The notes under the pieces were generated by a model. It did not search any database, was not told where the DNA came from, and was given only the letters and a program-made list of their open reading frames with translations. From the NCBI GenBank assembly GCA_964646605.1, contig CAZYEX010000017.1, positions 1-19,895 of the forward strand: 19,895 nt of DNA, read 5' to 3'. Origin of the DNA: SBAX01 sp964646605. Lineage in GTDB: Bacteria > Planctomycetota > Phycisphaerae > UBA1845. The position numbers were made by a program, and so were the translations under genes. Position 1 is the first letter of the stretch; every line of letters starts with the position of its first letter. Of this stretch, positions 6,107-13,464 are shown piece by piece.

Positions 6107-8840
6107 CGCTGCACTCATCCTGTTATTTGCGCTGAGTGCCACAACCCGGGCACAACCCGACGCTTCGCGGCGCTCCTCGGCGCCGCGCGCGGACCGGCCC
6201 GCCGAGGAGGCGCGGCTCAACCCCGAGCAATTCCGCGACTGGTTGAAAAAACGCGGATTGAGCGAGCTGCTGGAACTGCACCTGAAGGATTTTCCGCCGA
6301 CCGATCCGACGGCGACGCTGCTGTTGCACCGGGAGTTCAAGCTGGCGGAATTCGCCGATGGGCGGCGTTCGAGCGACGAGAGGCAGGCGGCGATCGCCGA
6401 GGCCAACCGCGTGCTCGAACAATTGATCGAGGACTTCTCCCACGACGCCCGGAACTTGGAGTGGCGGCGGATGCTGGTACATTCGCTGCTCTACGACGAG
6501 GCCGAACCCTTCGCCACGCGGATTCTGTACTTCGGCGGCGGCGGCGCCGACCGACGCCCGCTGTCCGAACTTTCCGCCCGCGCCGTTTCCGCGGCCCGCA
6601 CGCTGGTTCACCGGATCGTGGACGAATACCGCCGCATCGACGGGCTGTCCACGAAGGACTTCGAGGAGATCGAGCGGCGCGGATATCTCGAAGCGCTCGA
6701 CAAAGTGTCCCCGGTCGCGGATTACCTGCTGCTTTGGACGTTGTTCTACGATACCCTGCCGCGGGCCGCGGAGGACGCCGTACGCATCGGCGAGCTGCGA
6801 GAGATCGTGGACACGCTGGCGGTCAAACCGGCGTTTTTGCAGACACCGCACGAGCGAAGTCGCATTCAAGCGCCGGCGCTGCTTCTGGCCGGCATGGTCC
6901 ATCGGCGGTTGCACGACCACGTCGCGGCCCGCGATTACCTTCAGCGGGCCGTCGTCACTAGTGACCGTCTGAGCGATGCGGCGGAAAAGGAGCGCATCGG
7001 TTGGGCGGTGCGTCTGGCGATGATCGAGATGGTCCGCAACCACATCGAAGACGGGCAGTTTGACGAGGCCCGCGAAGGCGTAGTTCGCCTGGGAGAACTC
7101 GCGGATGCCCAGGGCGGCGAGGGGTTCGGACTGCGGCTGGTGGGCGCCTTGCTGGAGCGTTCGATTCACCGCGCCCGTGTCGCCACGGCGCCACGCGACG
7201 ATCGAGCGCCGGACCCCCGGCCCGTCCGCGAACCCGCTTGGATGCCCTTGCACCGTCTGGCGCAGGCCTACCCGGAGCGCAAGGATGCCATCTACGCGAC
7301 ACTCTACGAGATGCTCGCCACGGACATGCCCTTCGCCGATCTGGACCCGTTCGAACACTGCGCCCTGATGGCGGGTCTGCTCGGTCAAGCGGAGCGCGAA
7401 CCGCAACGCGCCGCCGAACTGACCGAGCGGGCGATCTCGGCGGGCGAGCTCCTCCTCACCCGGGCGAGCGAGGAGGAGCGAATCGTCCTTCCCGAAGCTC
7501 TGTTCCAATTGGGCGTGGCGCGGTATCGGCGCGGCGAGAAGGCGCTGGCCGCCGAGCGGTTCCGTGAAATCGCACAACGGTATCCGCGTTCGGCGGAATC
7601 GCTCTCCGCGGCGTCGCTGGCCGTGCAACTCACCTACGATTTGCGCCGCGAAACCACCGGCGACGCGACGGTCGCAACGCAAGCGTACCGCGAGGCTTTG
7701 GAGACCTTGCTCACCCACCATCCCGACGACGCGGCGGCGGCGTACTGGCGGTTCTTCTACGCCCAGTTGCTCGAAGAAACCGGGGAATTCGATTTCGCCG
7801 CGGAGCAGTTCGCGAAGGTTGATCCGTCCCACGAGTTTTACGTGGAAAGTGCGTTCCTTCGTCTGCGGGCGTGCGCCGAGGGTTTGCAGCGTGAAGCCAG
7901 GGCTTCGACGGTACACGATGCCCGTCTATCGATACGCGCCGATCAGGTGATGTCCGCCTACCGTGAGTTCCTGCGAATCGCACTGGATGAATCGGACCAG
8001 GGGTCCTCGCGGAGCTTGCTCATCGCCAACGCGCGGCTGATGACCGCGGAGGGCATGACCCTCACGGGCGTCGACCGTCCGACGCAGGCGATCGAGCTCA
8101 TGTCCGATTTCGAGACGGCATTCCCCGAGGCTTCGGAGCAGAAGGGACGATTGTGGCGGGCGCGGCTCTTTGCTTTTCAGGGTGCGGGGCAAATGGAGGA
8201 GGCCAAGAGGGCGCTCGACGAGTTCGTCGCCGCCGATCCCGCCCACGCCGGGGAAACGCTTCAATCGTTGTATGCGTCGCTTGGCGCTGACGTGGATCGT
8301 CTTCGTGCGGCGGGCGACGCTCAGACCGTGGGTCGCAAAGCCGATCTAGCGGTACTTCTGGCCGAGCAAGTGGTCCGTTGGGCGGAGACCAGCGACCCGT
8401 CCCTTCTGGGGATGGATCGCCGGGCGCTGACGGTGCAATGGGCCGAGGCCTGCCTCCGCGCCGGTCACGCCGACCGCGCACAACAACTGTTCGAGCAATT
8501 GGCCGCATCGGCGACGGAGCCGGTCAAGCCCGCGAAGGACGCCACGGACCGTTCCGCGACCTTCGGACGCGCCGAGTCGCTTTATCAACAAGGACGCTTC
8601 GCGGAGGCGTTGCCTCTGTTCAATCAGCTCGCCACGACGCTGGCGGCGGATGACCCCGTGCGGTGGAAATCGCTGCTTCGTGATCTGCGCTGCCGGACGT
8701 CGCTGGGACATCCCCCGGCCGGGATTCTGCAAGTAATTGCGCAACAAAAGTTCCTACACGCCCAGCTCGGCGGCCCGGAACTCGCCGCGGAATTCGATCG
8801 CTTGCGCCAGGAAAACGAACGCCGACGGGATGGGCAATGA
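6087..8840 (+). CDS. Large exported TPR-repeat protein
   Basis: 917 residues. The only plausible start is TTG 6087, inside the end of the second ExbD gene, because it gives a typical signal peptide (PSLRSSAALILLFALSATTR, then AQP). The rest is almost wholly alpha-helical with repeated 34-40 residue helix pairs of TPR type, e.g. ALFQLGVARYRRGEKALAAE (near 475), LLEETGEFDFAAEQFAKV (near 555) and a final pair around RAESLYQQGRFAEALPLFNQ (near 830). It is probably a periplasmic scaffold for the VWA arm or the motor. The 20-base overlap argues for coupled translation. It is the last gene of the cluster; a weak terminator-like structure lies about 115 bases after it. No catalytic motif is seen. Confidence 0.85.
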   Translation: MPSLRSSAALILLFALSATTRAQPDASRRSSAPRADRPAEEARLNPEQFRDWLKKRGLSELLELHLKDFPPTDPTATLLLHREFKLAEFADGRRSSDERQAAIAEANRVLEQLIEDFSHDARNLEWRRMLVHSLLYDEAEPFATRILYFGGGGADRRPLSELSARAVSAARTLVHRIVDEYRRIDGLSTKDFEEIERRGYLEALDKVSPVADYLLLWTLFYDTLPRAAEDAVRIGELREIVDTLAVKPAFLQTPHERSRIQAPALLLAGMVHRRLHDHVAARDYLQRAVVTSDRLSDAAEKERIGWAVRLAMIEMVRNHIEDGQFDEAREGVVRLGELADAQGGEGFGLRLVGALLERSIHRARVATAPRDDRAPDPRPVREPAWMPLHRLAQAYPERKDAIYATLYEMLATDMPFADLDPFEHCALMAGLLGQAEREPQRAAELTERAISAGELLLTRASEEERIVLPEALFQLGVARYRRGEKALAAERFREIAQRYPRSAESLSAASLAVQLTYDLRRETTGDATVATQAYREALETLLTHHPDDAAAAYWRFFYAQLLEETGEFDFAAEQFAKVDPSHEFYVESAFLRLRACAEGLQREARASTVHDARLSIRADQVMSAYREFLRIALDESDQGSSRSLLIANARLMTAEGMTLTGVDRPTQAIELMSDFETAFPEASEQKGRLWRARLFAFQGAGQMEEAKRALDEFVAADPAHAGETLQSLYASLGADVDRLRAAGDAQTVGRKADLAVLLAEQVVRWAETSDPSLLGMDRRALTVQWAEACLRAGHADRAQQLFEQLAASATEPVKPAKDATDRSATFGRAESLYQQGRFAEALPLFNQLATTLAADDPVRWKSLLRDLRCRTSLGHPPAGILQVIAQQKFLHAQLGGPELAAEFDRLRQENERRRDGQ

Positions 8841-8955
8841 GACAAGTCGATCGCGGCCACCGCTTGTGGGCGATGCTGCGGCGACGGGCGACAGGGGGTG
8901 CGGACGAACGACGGGCGCAAAACCCGAAGCCAAGAGACGCTGCCAAGACCCGGGT

Positions 8956-8982
8956 TGCAGCCGCACTGTACGTTTGTTTTTT
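8956..8982 (+). terminator. Weak possible terminator after the VWA/ExbBD cluster
   Basis: TGCAG-CCGCA-CTGTA makes a 5-bp stem (one wobble), followed by CGTTTGTTTTTT. The stem is short, so efficiency would be low. It is the only T-run-associated hairpin found downstream of the six-gene cluster. Confidence 0.3.
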
Positions 8983-9143
8983 CGACCGTTTTACCTCTTG
9001 ACATCGGACCCATGGGTACATAGCCTTCGCCGCTTATCAGTCGGAGGAGGTCGGATCCTACAGCGAGACGTACGAACGGCTTCTTCGCCGGTAGGCTGCG
9101 TTGTGGGAGATCGCGGCTTCCTTCCATAGGTGGAGGGAGTTCT

Positions 9144-9176
9144 ATGGGCAATCGGAAAAGCGTGTGGCGCTCGTAG
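9144..9176 (+). CDS. Possible 10-residue leader peptide
   Basis: ATG 9144 follows GGAGGGAG with ideal spacing (7 bases from GGAGG) and encodes MGNRKSVWRS then TAG. Most genes in this window have weak ribosome-binding sites, so this one stands out. It lies 39 bases upstream of the PEP-CTERM-like gene. It may be a leader ORF, or chance. Confidence 0.25.
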   Translation: MGNRKSVWRS

Positions 9177-9215
9177 TGCGGCGCTAGTCCATTGGTTCAA
9201 CGAGGGGAGATTCGG

Positions 9216-9920
9216 ATGAAGAGGCAAGCGTGTTTGGGTGCGATGGTGACGATTCTCGCGGGAGCGGTTCCGACGGCGCAGGCGGATTTAGCCTCGTCGG
9301 CAGCGGCGATTGGGGCGATTGTGGATCCTAGCCTCGCGCCATCGGGGATTTCGGGGCAAATCATCGGCGGTTACGAAGGCTCCGGGTATCAGACGACACC
9401 GCTCGGGGCCCCTGACTATGACTACACTCAGCCCAGCCCAATGGGCGCGGATGCCGGGGAACTTCGGGACTTCCATTGGATCCACGAAAACAGCGGCAGC
9501 GGCCAAACGGATGGCACCGCCGGAACGAAGTGGAGTTTCGGGAATCTCTTTTCCTATGAATTCGTTCTGGATCCGTCGATCGATCACGATCCGGTCCCCG
9601 AAGAGGCCATCGAGTCCACCCTCTGGGGTTCCAATGATGGCGGGGCAACATGGGTTCTGGGAACGCTTGATCGACTCTATGCGCAGGGATGGGACGCGAC
9701 CTCGATTGAGGACGAACCATCGTCGCACTGGACCTTCTCGATACCGGTGAACCTGGTCTCCGCTACGTCGGGGTTCTCGCAAGGCACCTATTCATACCTG
9801 AGCGGTGACACGGAGATTGACGCGGTTTCCATGGTCAACGCCGTCCCGCTCCCCGGAGCCGTCATGCTCGGGGCGATGGGTCTCGGCATGGTTGGGTTGA
9901 TTCGGCGACGCTTGAGCTAA
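9216..9920 (+). CDS. Secreted protein with PEP-CTERM-like C-terminal sorting signal
   Basis: 234 residues from the ATG 9216, chosen because GAGGGGAG lies 7 bases upstream and a signal peptide (about 1-24, ending TAQA-D) follows at once. The middle is acidic, Gly/Ser/Asp-rich and of extracellular character, without a recognised enzyme motif. The C-terminus has the tripartite exosortase-type signal: VPLPGAV, a hydrophobic helix (MLGAMGLGMVGL) and a basic tail (IRRRLS). In the VPLP/VPEP-CTERM class the tail is removed by an exosortase/archaeosortase-like membrane enzyme and the protein is released or anchored to the envelope/exopolysaccharide. No exosortase is present in the window. The gene converges with the flagellin gene. 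Confidence 0.8.
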   Translation: MKRQACLGAMVTILAGAVPTAQADLASSAAAIGAIVDPSLAPSGISGQIIGGYEGSGYQTTPLGAPDYDYTQPSPMGADAGELRDFHWIHENSGSGQTDGTAGTKWSFGNLFSYEFVLDPSIDHDPVPEEAIESTLWGSNDGGATWVLGTLDRLYAQGWDATSIEDEPSSHWTFSIPVNLVSATSGFSQGTYSYLSGDTEIDAVSMVNAVPLPGAVMLGAMGLGMVGLIRRRLS

Positions 9921-9976
9921 GTTCGGACAGGGACGAGTCGCTGAGCCTCACCGTGACGGCTTCTTGAGACGAGCAA

Positions 9977-10046
9977 CGGGTCGAAGGTGTTAAGCCTTCG
10001 ACCCGCTCCCGTCCCCGATGTCGAGCGGTCCCCCCCTCCGCTCGAC
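9977..10046. terminator. Double hairpin between convergent genes
   Basis: Stem 1 is CGGGTCGAAGG (9977-9987) with CCTTCGACCCG (9995-10005), a perfect 11-bp stem with a 7-base loop. Stem 2 is GTCGAGCGG (10020-10028) with CCGCTCGAC (10038-10046), a perfect 9-bp stem with a 9-base C-rich loop. Neither is followed by a strong T-run on either strand. Their location in the gap between the + gene ending 9920 and the - flagellin gene ending 10068 suggests bidirectional termination or mRNA 3'-end protection. Confidence 0.6.
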
Positions 10047-10067
10047 CCGTCCGTTGTTTCCGCCGAA

Positions 10068-11546
10068 CTATCCGCCCAGGAGGGAAAGCAGGTTCCCCGC
10101 CTGCTGATTGGCCAGACCCAGCAACTGGATGCCGGACTGGATCAACACGGTCTGGCGGTTGAGATCGGAAGTCGCCTGGGCGAAATCGGTGTCGCCGATG
10201 GCGCTGGCGGCGGCGGTCAAGCCTGTGTGGGCGGCTTTGAGCGAATTGATCGAGCTGCCCACTTCGTATTTCTGGAACCCCCCGAGTCGTCCTCGGATGC
10301 CGGACACGTCGGTGAGGGCTTCGCGGACGGAGGTCAAGGCCCCGGCCACGTCGGTCCGCAGGGCCCTGGTGCCGCCGGATTTGAGTTCACTGAGCTTAGC
10401 CGCACCGTTGCCGCCGCCCAGAGCGTACGTGCCGAGGGAGTCGATGCCGATGGTGCGCCGCGTGTTCGCCGTGGTGCCCAGTTGGAACGTCGCGCCGCCG
10501 GTGGTCTTGACCGTGAAGTTGGTCGAGGTGGTCCCGGCGGTGTTGCCCTTGCCGAAATCCTCGGTGACGGTGAAGGAGAGGTTCAGGCCGCTGTTGCTGT
10601 TGAAGTAGACATCCAGCCCGTCGGCGGAAGCGCTCTGCCCGTTAATGCTCACGCTCACGTCCCTGCCGACTTGCTTGGCGATGTTCTGCATGTCGTTGGC
10701 GGTGTTGCCGTCGGTGGTCACCAAGCCGTAATTGACGTTGATTTTCCCTCCGGAAAGCACGTCTACACTGACGAACGCATCCTGCCCGTATTGGTTGGAG
10801 TTGAGCTTGATGTTGGTGGAGTTCTGGATGGCGGAGACGCCGGTCTGGGCCTTCACGCCGTTGATGGCGGTGACGACCTGAGTTTGCGTCAAACCGCTGG
10901 CCAGGGTCACGGTCGCGGTGCCCAGCGCTCCCTTGATCGCTACGGTCGTGGTGCCCGAGGTTCGAGCCGTACCGCCCGCGAAGGCGAAGGCCGCCGACGC
11001 CACCGTGGCCGAGCCGACCCGGCTGATGGTGATCGCCGTGTCCGTCGTTTCCTGACTTCGTGAATAAATCCGCAGGTTGGTGAGGTACGCGTTGCCTGAG
11101 GCCCCGCTGGTGTCGATGGCCAGGGCCCCATCGAGCAGACGCTTGCCGTTGAAGTTGGTGGTGCTCACGATGCGATCGATGGCCGTCAGGGCGTTGTCGA
11201 TCTGCGACTGGTTGGCGGACACTTCGGCGTCGGTGATGTTGGCCTTATTGGCCGTGGAAACCACCATGGATTCGATCTGGGCCAGCAGGGAGTTGATCTC
11301 CCCGATGGCCGAGTCCGCGATGGTGAGCATCGAATCACTTCGCTGATTGTTCTGCAAGGTGGCGTTGATCGCGGTGATCTCCGCCTCCAAGGAGGAAAGG
11401 GCGATCAACCCCGCGGGATCGTCCTTGCCGGCGTTGATCCGTTTACCGGTGGTCAACTGCTTGAAGGTGTTGGCCTGGGCCAGGGAGTTCTGCGAGAGGA
11501 TGTTGATCAGCGCAAGCGTATTGGTGTTCGTAATCGTCAGTGCCAT
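10068..11546 (-). CDS. fliC: Flagellin
   Basis: 492 residues from the ATG at 11546, preceded by GAGG 9 bases upstream on the minus strand. The N-terminal D0/D1 region (ITNTNTLALIN... then LTTGKRINAGKDDPAGL) and the C-terminal D1/D0 region (RGRLGGFQKYEVGSSINSL ... GLANQQAGNLLSLL) are both intact, the parts that polymerise and are recognised by the export apparatus and TLR5-like sensors. The central part (about 170-390) is Ser/Thr/Gly/Asn-rich and includes a flagellin IN-type hook motif (TVTLASGLTQTQVVTAINGV). It is exported by the flagellar type III system and forms the filament. No other flagellar gene is nearby, so it is an isolated filament gene. No sigma28 or sigma54 promoter was recognisable upstream. 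The specific symbol is by family convention. Confidence 0.93.
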   Translation of the reverse strand: MALTITNTNTLALINILSQNSLAQANTFKQLTTGKRINAGKDDPAGLIALSSLEAEITAINATLQNNQRSDSMLTIADSAIGEINSLLAQIESMVVSTANKANITDAEVSANQSQIDNALTAIDRIVSTTNFNGKRLLDGALAIDTSGASGNAYLTNLRIYSRSQETTDTAITISRVGSATVASAAFAFAGGTARTSGTTTVAIKGALGTATVTLASGLTQTQVVTAINGVKAQTGVSAIQNSTNIKLNSNQYGQDAFVSVDVLSGGKINVNYGLVTTDGNTANDMQNIAKQVGRDVSVSINGQSASADGLDVYFNSNSGLNLSFTVTEDFGKGNTAGTTSTNFTVKTTGGATFQLGTTANTRRTIGIDSLGTYALGGGNGAAKLSELKSGGTRALRTDVAGALTSVREALTDVSGIRGRLGGFQKYEVGSSINSLKAAHTGLTAAASAIGDTDFAQATSDLNRQTVLIQSGIQLLGLANQQAGNLLSLLGG

Positions 11547-11956
11547 GGTTCGGTACCTCGAAGTTTCGCGCACGAATCGGCGGACCGACGCGGCGCTAGG
11601 AAGCCACACTGGTACTAGCCAGAACCGTAGGATATAAAAAATCGAGCGGCAAACGGTTTTTGTGCAGGGTCAAGAAAAAACGGCGTTGCCCGTGATTGCG
11701 CCGGGTTGCGAGTCAAGTTTTTTTTGCAGGCGGGCAGGTCCGTTTTTCAACCGGGCGCTCCATGGACGCGGTGTCAGCGGATGGCATGGAGCGGCGGACC
11801 CTCACGTCTGGAAAGTGTGCCGCGGATCGAGCCCGGCCCGGCGACCCGACGCGCGAGTTCGGCTTGGTTATCAGGCGAGCAGCGGGGTCCGAAAGTACGG
11901 TGGCCACCGCAATCGACAATCGACAATCGACAATCGACAATCGACAATAGCGGTCG
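11547..11956. other. Divergent intergenic region between flagellin and mnmE
   Basis: It holds the flagellin leader, two A/T-tract-flanked direct repeats on the minus strand (CTTGACCCTGCA at 11674-11663 and CTTGACTCGCAA at 11717-11706, start-to-start spacing 43 bases), and a heptamer array at 11910-11948. No supportable gene is present; the short open frames crossing the array simply translate the repeat. No sigma28-like or sigma54-like promoter could be identified for flagellin. Confidence 0.4.
11910..11948. repeat. Heptamer tandem array (CAATCGA), 5.6 copies
   Basis: CAATCGA is repeated perfectly five times (starts 11910, 11917, 11924, 11931, 11938) followed by CAAT. It ends 8 bases before the mnmE start codon, occupying the place of the ribosome-binding site and probably part of the leader. 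The unit is not a multiple of three but lies outside the gene; copy-number change would alter the leader spacing. Confidence 0.9.
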
Positions 11957-13360
11957 ATGCTGGACCGCCTGGACGACATCATCGTCGCCGTCTCCTCGGC
12001 GCCTGGAAACGCGCCGCTGGGAATCGTACGACTTAGCGGACGCGGAGCGATCGCCCTTGCCGAAGGCATGTTCCAGGCCAGGACTCGCCGACCTTGGACG
12101 GACCAACCCTCGTGGACCCGAATTGCCGGCGAGGTGCTTGCCGCGGCGGATGTTCGCCTTCCGGCGGCGGCCTACCTCTTCCGGGAACCGCACAGCTATA
12201 CCCGTGACGACCTGGTGGAGATTCACACGGTCGGGTCGGCGGCGGCGCTGGACCTCGTGCGCCGGCGGGCGATCGAGCTGGGGGCGCTTCCCGCACAGCC
12301 GGGCGAGTTTACGGCGCGGGCATTTCTTCGCGGGCGGATGAGTCTGACCGCCGCCGAGGGAGTGGCGACCCTCATCCGCGCCAGGAGCGACACCCAACTA
12401 CGCGCCTCGCGGCGTCTCATGGACGGCGTTCTATACACCTCCCTCACTCGGATCAGCGACGAGCTGGCGGACCTCTTGGCGTTGGTCGAAGCGGACATCG
12501 ACTTTGCCGAGGAACCCATCGAGTTCATCACGCCCGCGGCCTTCCGCGGGAGGATCGCCGCGATTCTGGCCGAGTTGCGACCGATGCTCGCGGGCAACGC
12601 CACCCACGAACGGCTCGATACGCTCCCGCGGATCCTCCTGCTGGGCCGCCCTAATGCCGGCAAGAGCACGTTGATGAACGCACTCAGCGGGACTCCCCGT
12701 TCGATTTGCGCCCCCCTGGCAGGGACCACGCGGGATTTGCTCTCTTCGCCGATCGCAGTCGGGCGCGGTGAGGCGCTTTTGGTGGATGCGGCGGGGGTCG
12801 ATCCCTGCGACGATCCGGTGGTCGCCGCGGCCCGAGGCCTCACACTCGCCGCGGTCGAGCACGTCGATCTGGTGTGTTGGGTCGTCGATTTGGGAGGTGC
12901 CCAGGACGTGTTCGGCGCTATGGTTGATTTGTTGAAGACGGCCCGTGTCGTCATCGCCGCAAACAAGTGTGATCTTTCGTCCAGCCGCGACCTCGCGCGC
13001 CGGGTCGAGGAATTGACGGCTTTGAAGCTGGGTCCCGTGTTTCCGGTCAGCGCTCTGCGCGGCGATGGGATGGATGCCCTTCGCCAGGCGTTCGCCGAGG
13101 CATTGGGATGCGAGGAGACCACGTCGCAAAGCGAAGCGCTGGTGTTGACCGAACGTCAAAGAAACGCCATCGCCGAGGCCGCCGGTGCCCTTCACCGCGC
13201 CGTCGAAGTCAGCGAATCCGCTCGCGAAACCATCGACTGCGCCGATCTCTTGGCCTTCGAACTCCGCGAAGCTCTCGACGCCATCGGCGCCGTTACGGGG
13301 GCGGTCACCACGGAGGACCTGCTCGCCCGAGTTTTTGCGAACTTCTGCATCGGAAAATGA
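11957..13360 (+). CDS. mnmE: tRNA uridine-5-carboxymethylaminomethyl modification GTPase MnmE
   Basis: 467 residues. With MnmG it modifies U34 of tRNAs that read split-box codons, using methylene-tetrahydrofolate and GTP. Domains: N-terminal folate-binding part (GNAPLGIVRLSG near 17-28), helical domain with PGEFTARAFLRGR (115-127) and TAAEGVATLIRARS (131-144), and an inserted G domain with G1 GRPNAGKST (230-238), G2 GTTRD (256-260), G3 DAAG (277-280), G4 NKCD (336-339) and SAL (365-367). The C-terminal FCIGK (463-467) is the hallmark of the family, whose Cys lies at the modification site. Odd points: G3 is DAAG rather than DTAG, and the usual HGG segment after the EIH motif is TVGSAAA. No Shine-Dalgarno is present; a heptamer array ends 8 bases before the ATG. 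No mnmG is adjacent. Confidence 0.95.
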   Translation: MLDRLDDIIVAVSSAPGNAPLGIVRLSGRGAIALAEGMFQARTRRPWTDQPSWTRIAGEVLAAADVRLPAAAYLFREPHSYTRDDLVEIHTVGSAAALDLVRRRAIELGALPAQPGEFTARAFLRGRMSLTAAEGVATLIRARSDTQLRASRRLMDGVLYTSLTRISDELADLLALVEADIDFAEEPIEFITPAAFRGRIAAILAELRPMLAGNATHERLDTLPRILLLGRPNAGKSTLMNALSGTPRSICAPLAGTTRDLLSSPIAVGRGEALLVDAAGVDPCDDPVVAAARGLTLAAVEHVDLVCWVVDLGGAQDVFGAMVDLLKTARVVIAANKCDLSSSRDLARRVEELTALKLGPVFPVSALRGDGMDALRQAFAEALGCEETTSQSEALVLTERQRNAIAEAAGALHRAVEVSESARETIDCADLLAFELREALDAIGAVTGAVTTEDLLARVFANFCIGK

Positions 13361-13365
13361 GAACG

Positions 13366-13464
13366 GAAGTTCGAAGTTCGAAATTCAAAGTTCGAAGATG
13401 AGATTCCAAGACCGCGACACGATGTCGCCCTTTTTCGAACTTTGAACTTCGGACTTTGAACTTC
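13366..13464. repeat. 31-bp inverted repeat made of heptads, filling the mnmE/BNR gap
   Basis: Left arm 13366-13396 and right arm 13434-13464 are reverse complements at 28 of 31 positions. Each arm is built of 7-bp units of the GAAGTTC/AAAGTTC type. The left arm starts 5 bases after the mnmE stop and the right arm ends flush with the stop codon of the convergent BNR gene. The 37-base loop contains a 5-bp hairpin (GCGAC/GTCGC, 13414-13428) followed by CCTTTTT, a candidate terminator for mnmE. Such heptameric spacers are typical of planctomycete intergenic DNA. Confidence 0.85.
13414..13435 (+). terminator. Candidate intrinsic terminator for mnmE
   Basis: GCGAC-ACGAT-GTCGC is followed after two C by TTTTT. 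The stem is short (5 bp) but GC-rich. It lies in the loop of the larger inverted repeat, which may contribute. Confidence 0.45.

Larger units (their letters stand above)
8841..9215. other. Intergenic leader region before the PEP-CTERM-like gene
   Basis: No substantial gene is seen. It contains a weak hairpin plus T-run (8956-8982), an isolated TTGACA hexamer (8998-9003) with no good -10 at the right distance, a GACCCATGGGT palindrome nearby (9008-9018), and a 10-codon ORF with an excellent ribosome-binding site (9144-9176). A promoter for the gene at 9216 is expected here but cannot be fixed. Confidence 0.4.

Noticed and set aside
5231..6406. 391-codon open frame on the minus strand
   Set aside because: Antisense to the ExbD pair and the TPR start; Arg/Ser/Pro-rich composition typical of a shadow frame.
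6123..7916. 597-codon open frame on the minus strand
   Set aside because: It is antisense to the large TPR gene. High GC with strong third-position bias opens long shadow frames; the translation is Arg/Gly/Val-rich without domain features, whereas the + frame has a signal peptide and TPR repeats.
8998..9026. Sigma70 promoter at TTGACA 8998
   Set aside because: The hexamer is perfect, but no acceptable -10 lies 16-18 bases downstream (best is TACATA at 13 bases), so it was not called.
9987..11063. 358-codon open frame on the plus strand
   Set aside because: Antisense to flagellin, whose D0/D1 regions are unmistakable.
11547..11660. Sigma28 or sigma54 flagellin promoter
   Set aside because: TGGC-like and GCCGAT-like words occur on the minus strand, but without the matching second element at proper spacing.
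11910..11948. CRISPR array
   Set aside because: The repeats are 7 bp, directly contiguous and without spacers; it is a simple tandem repeat.
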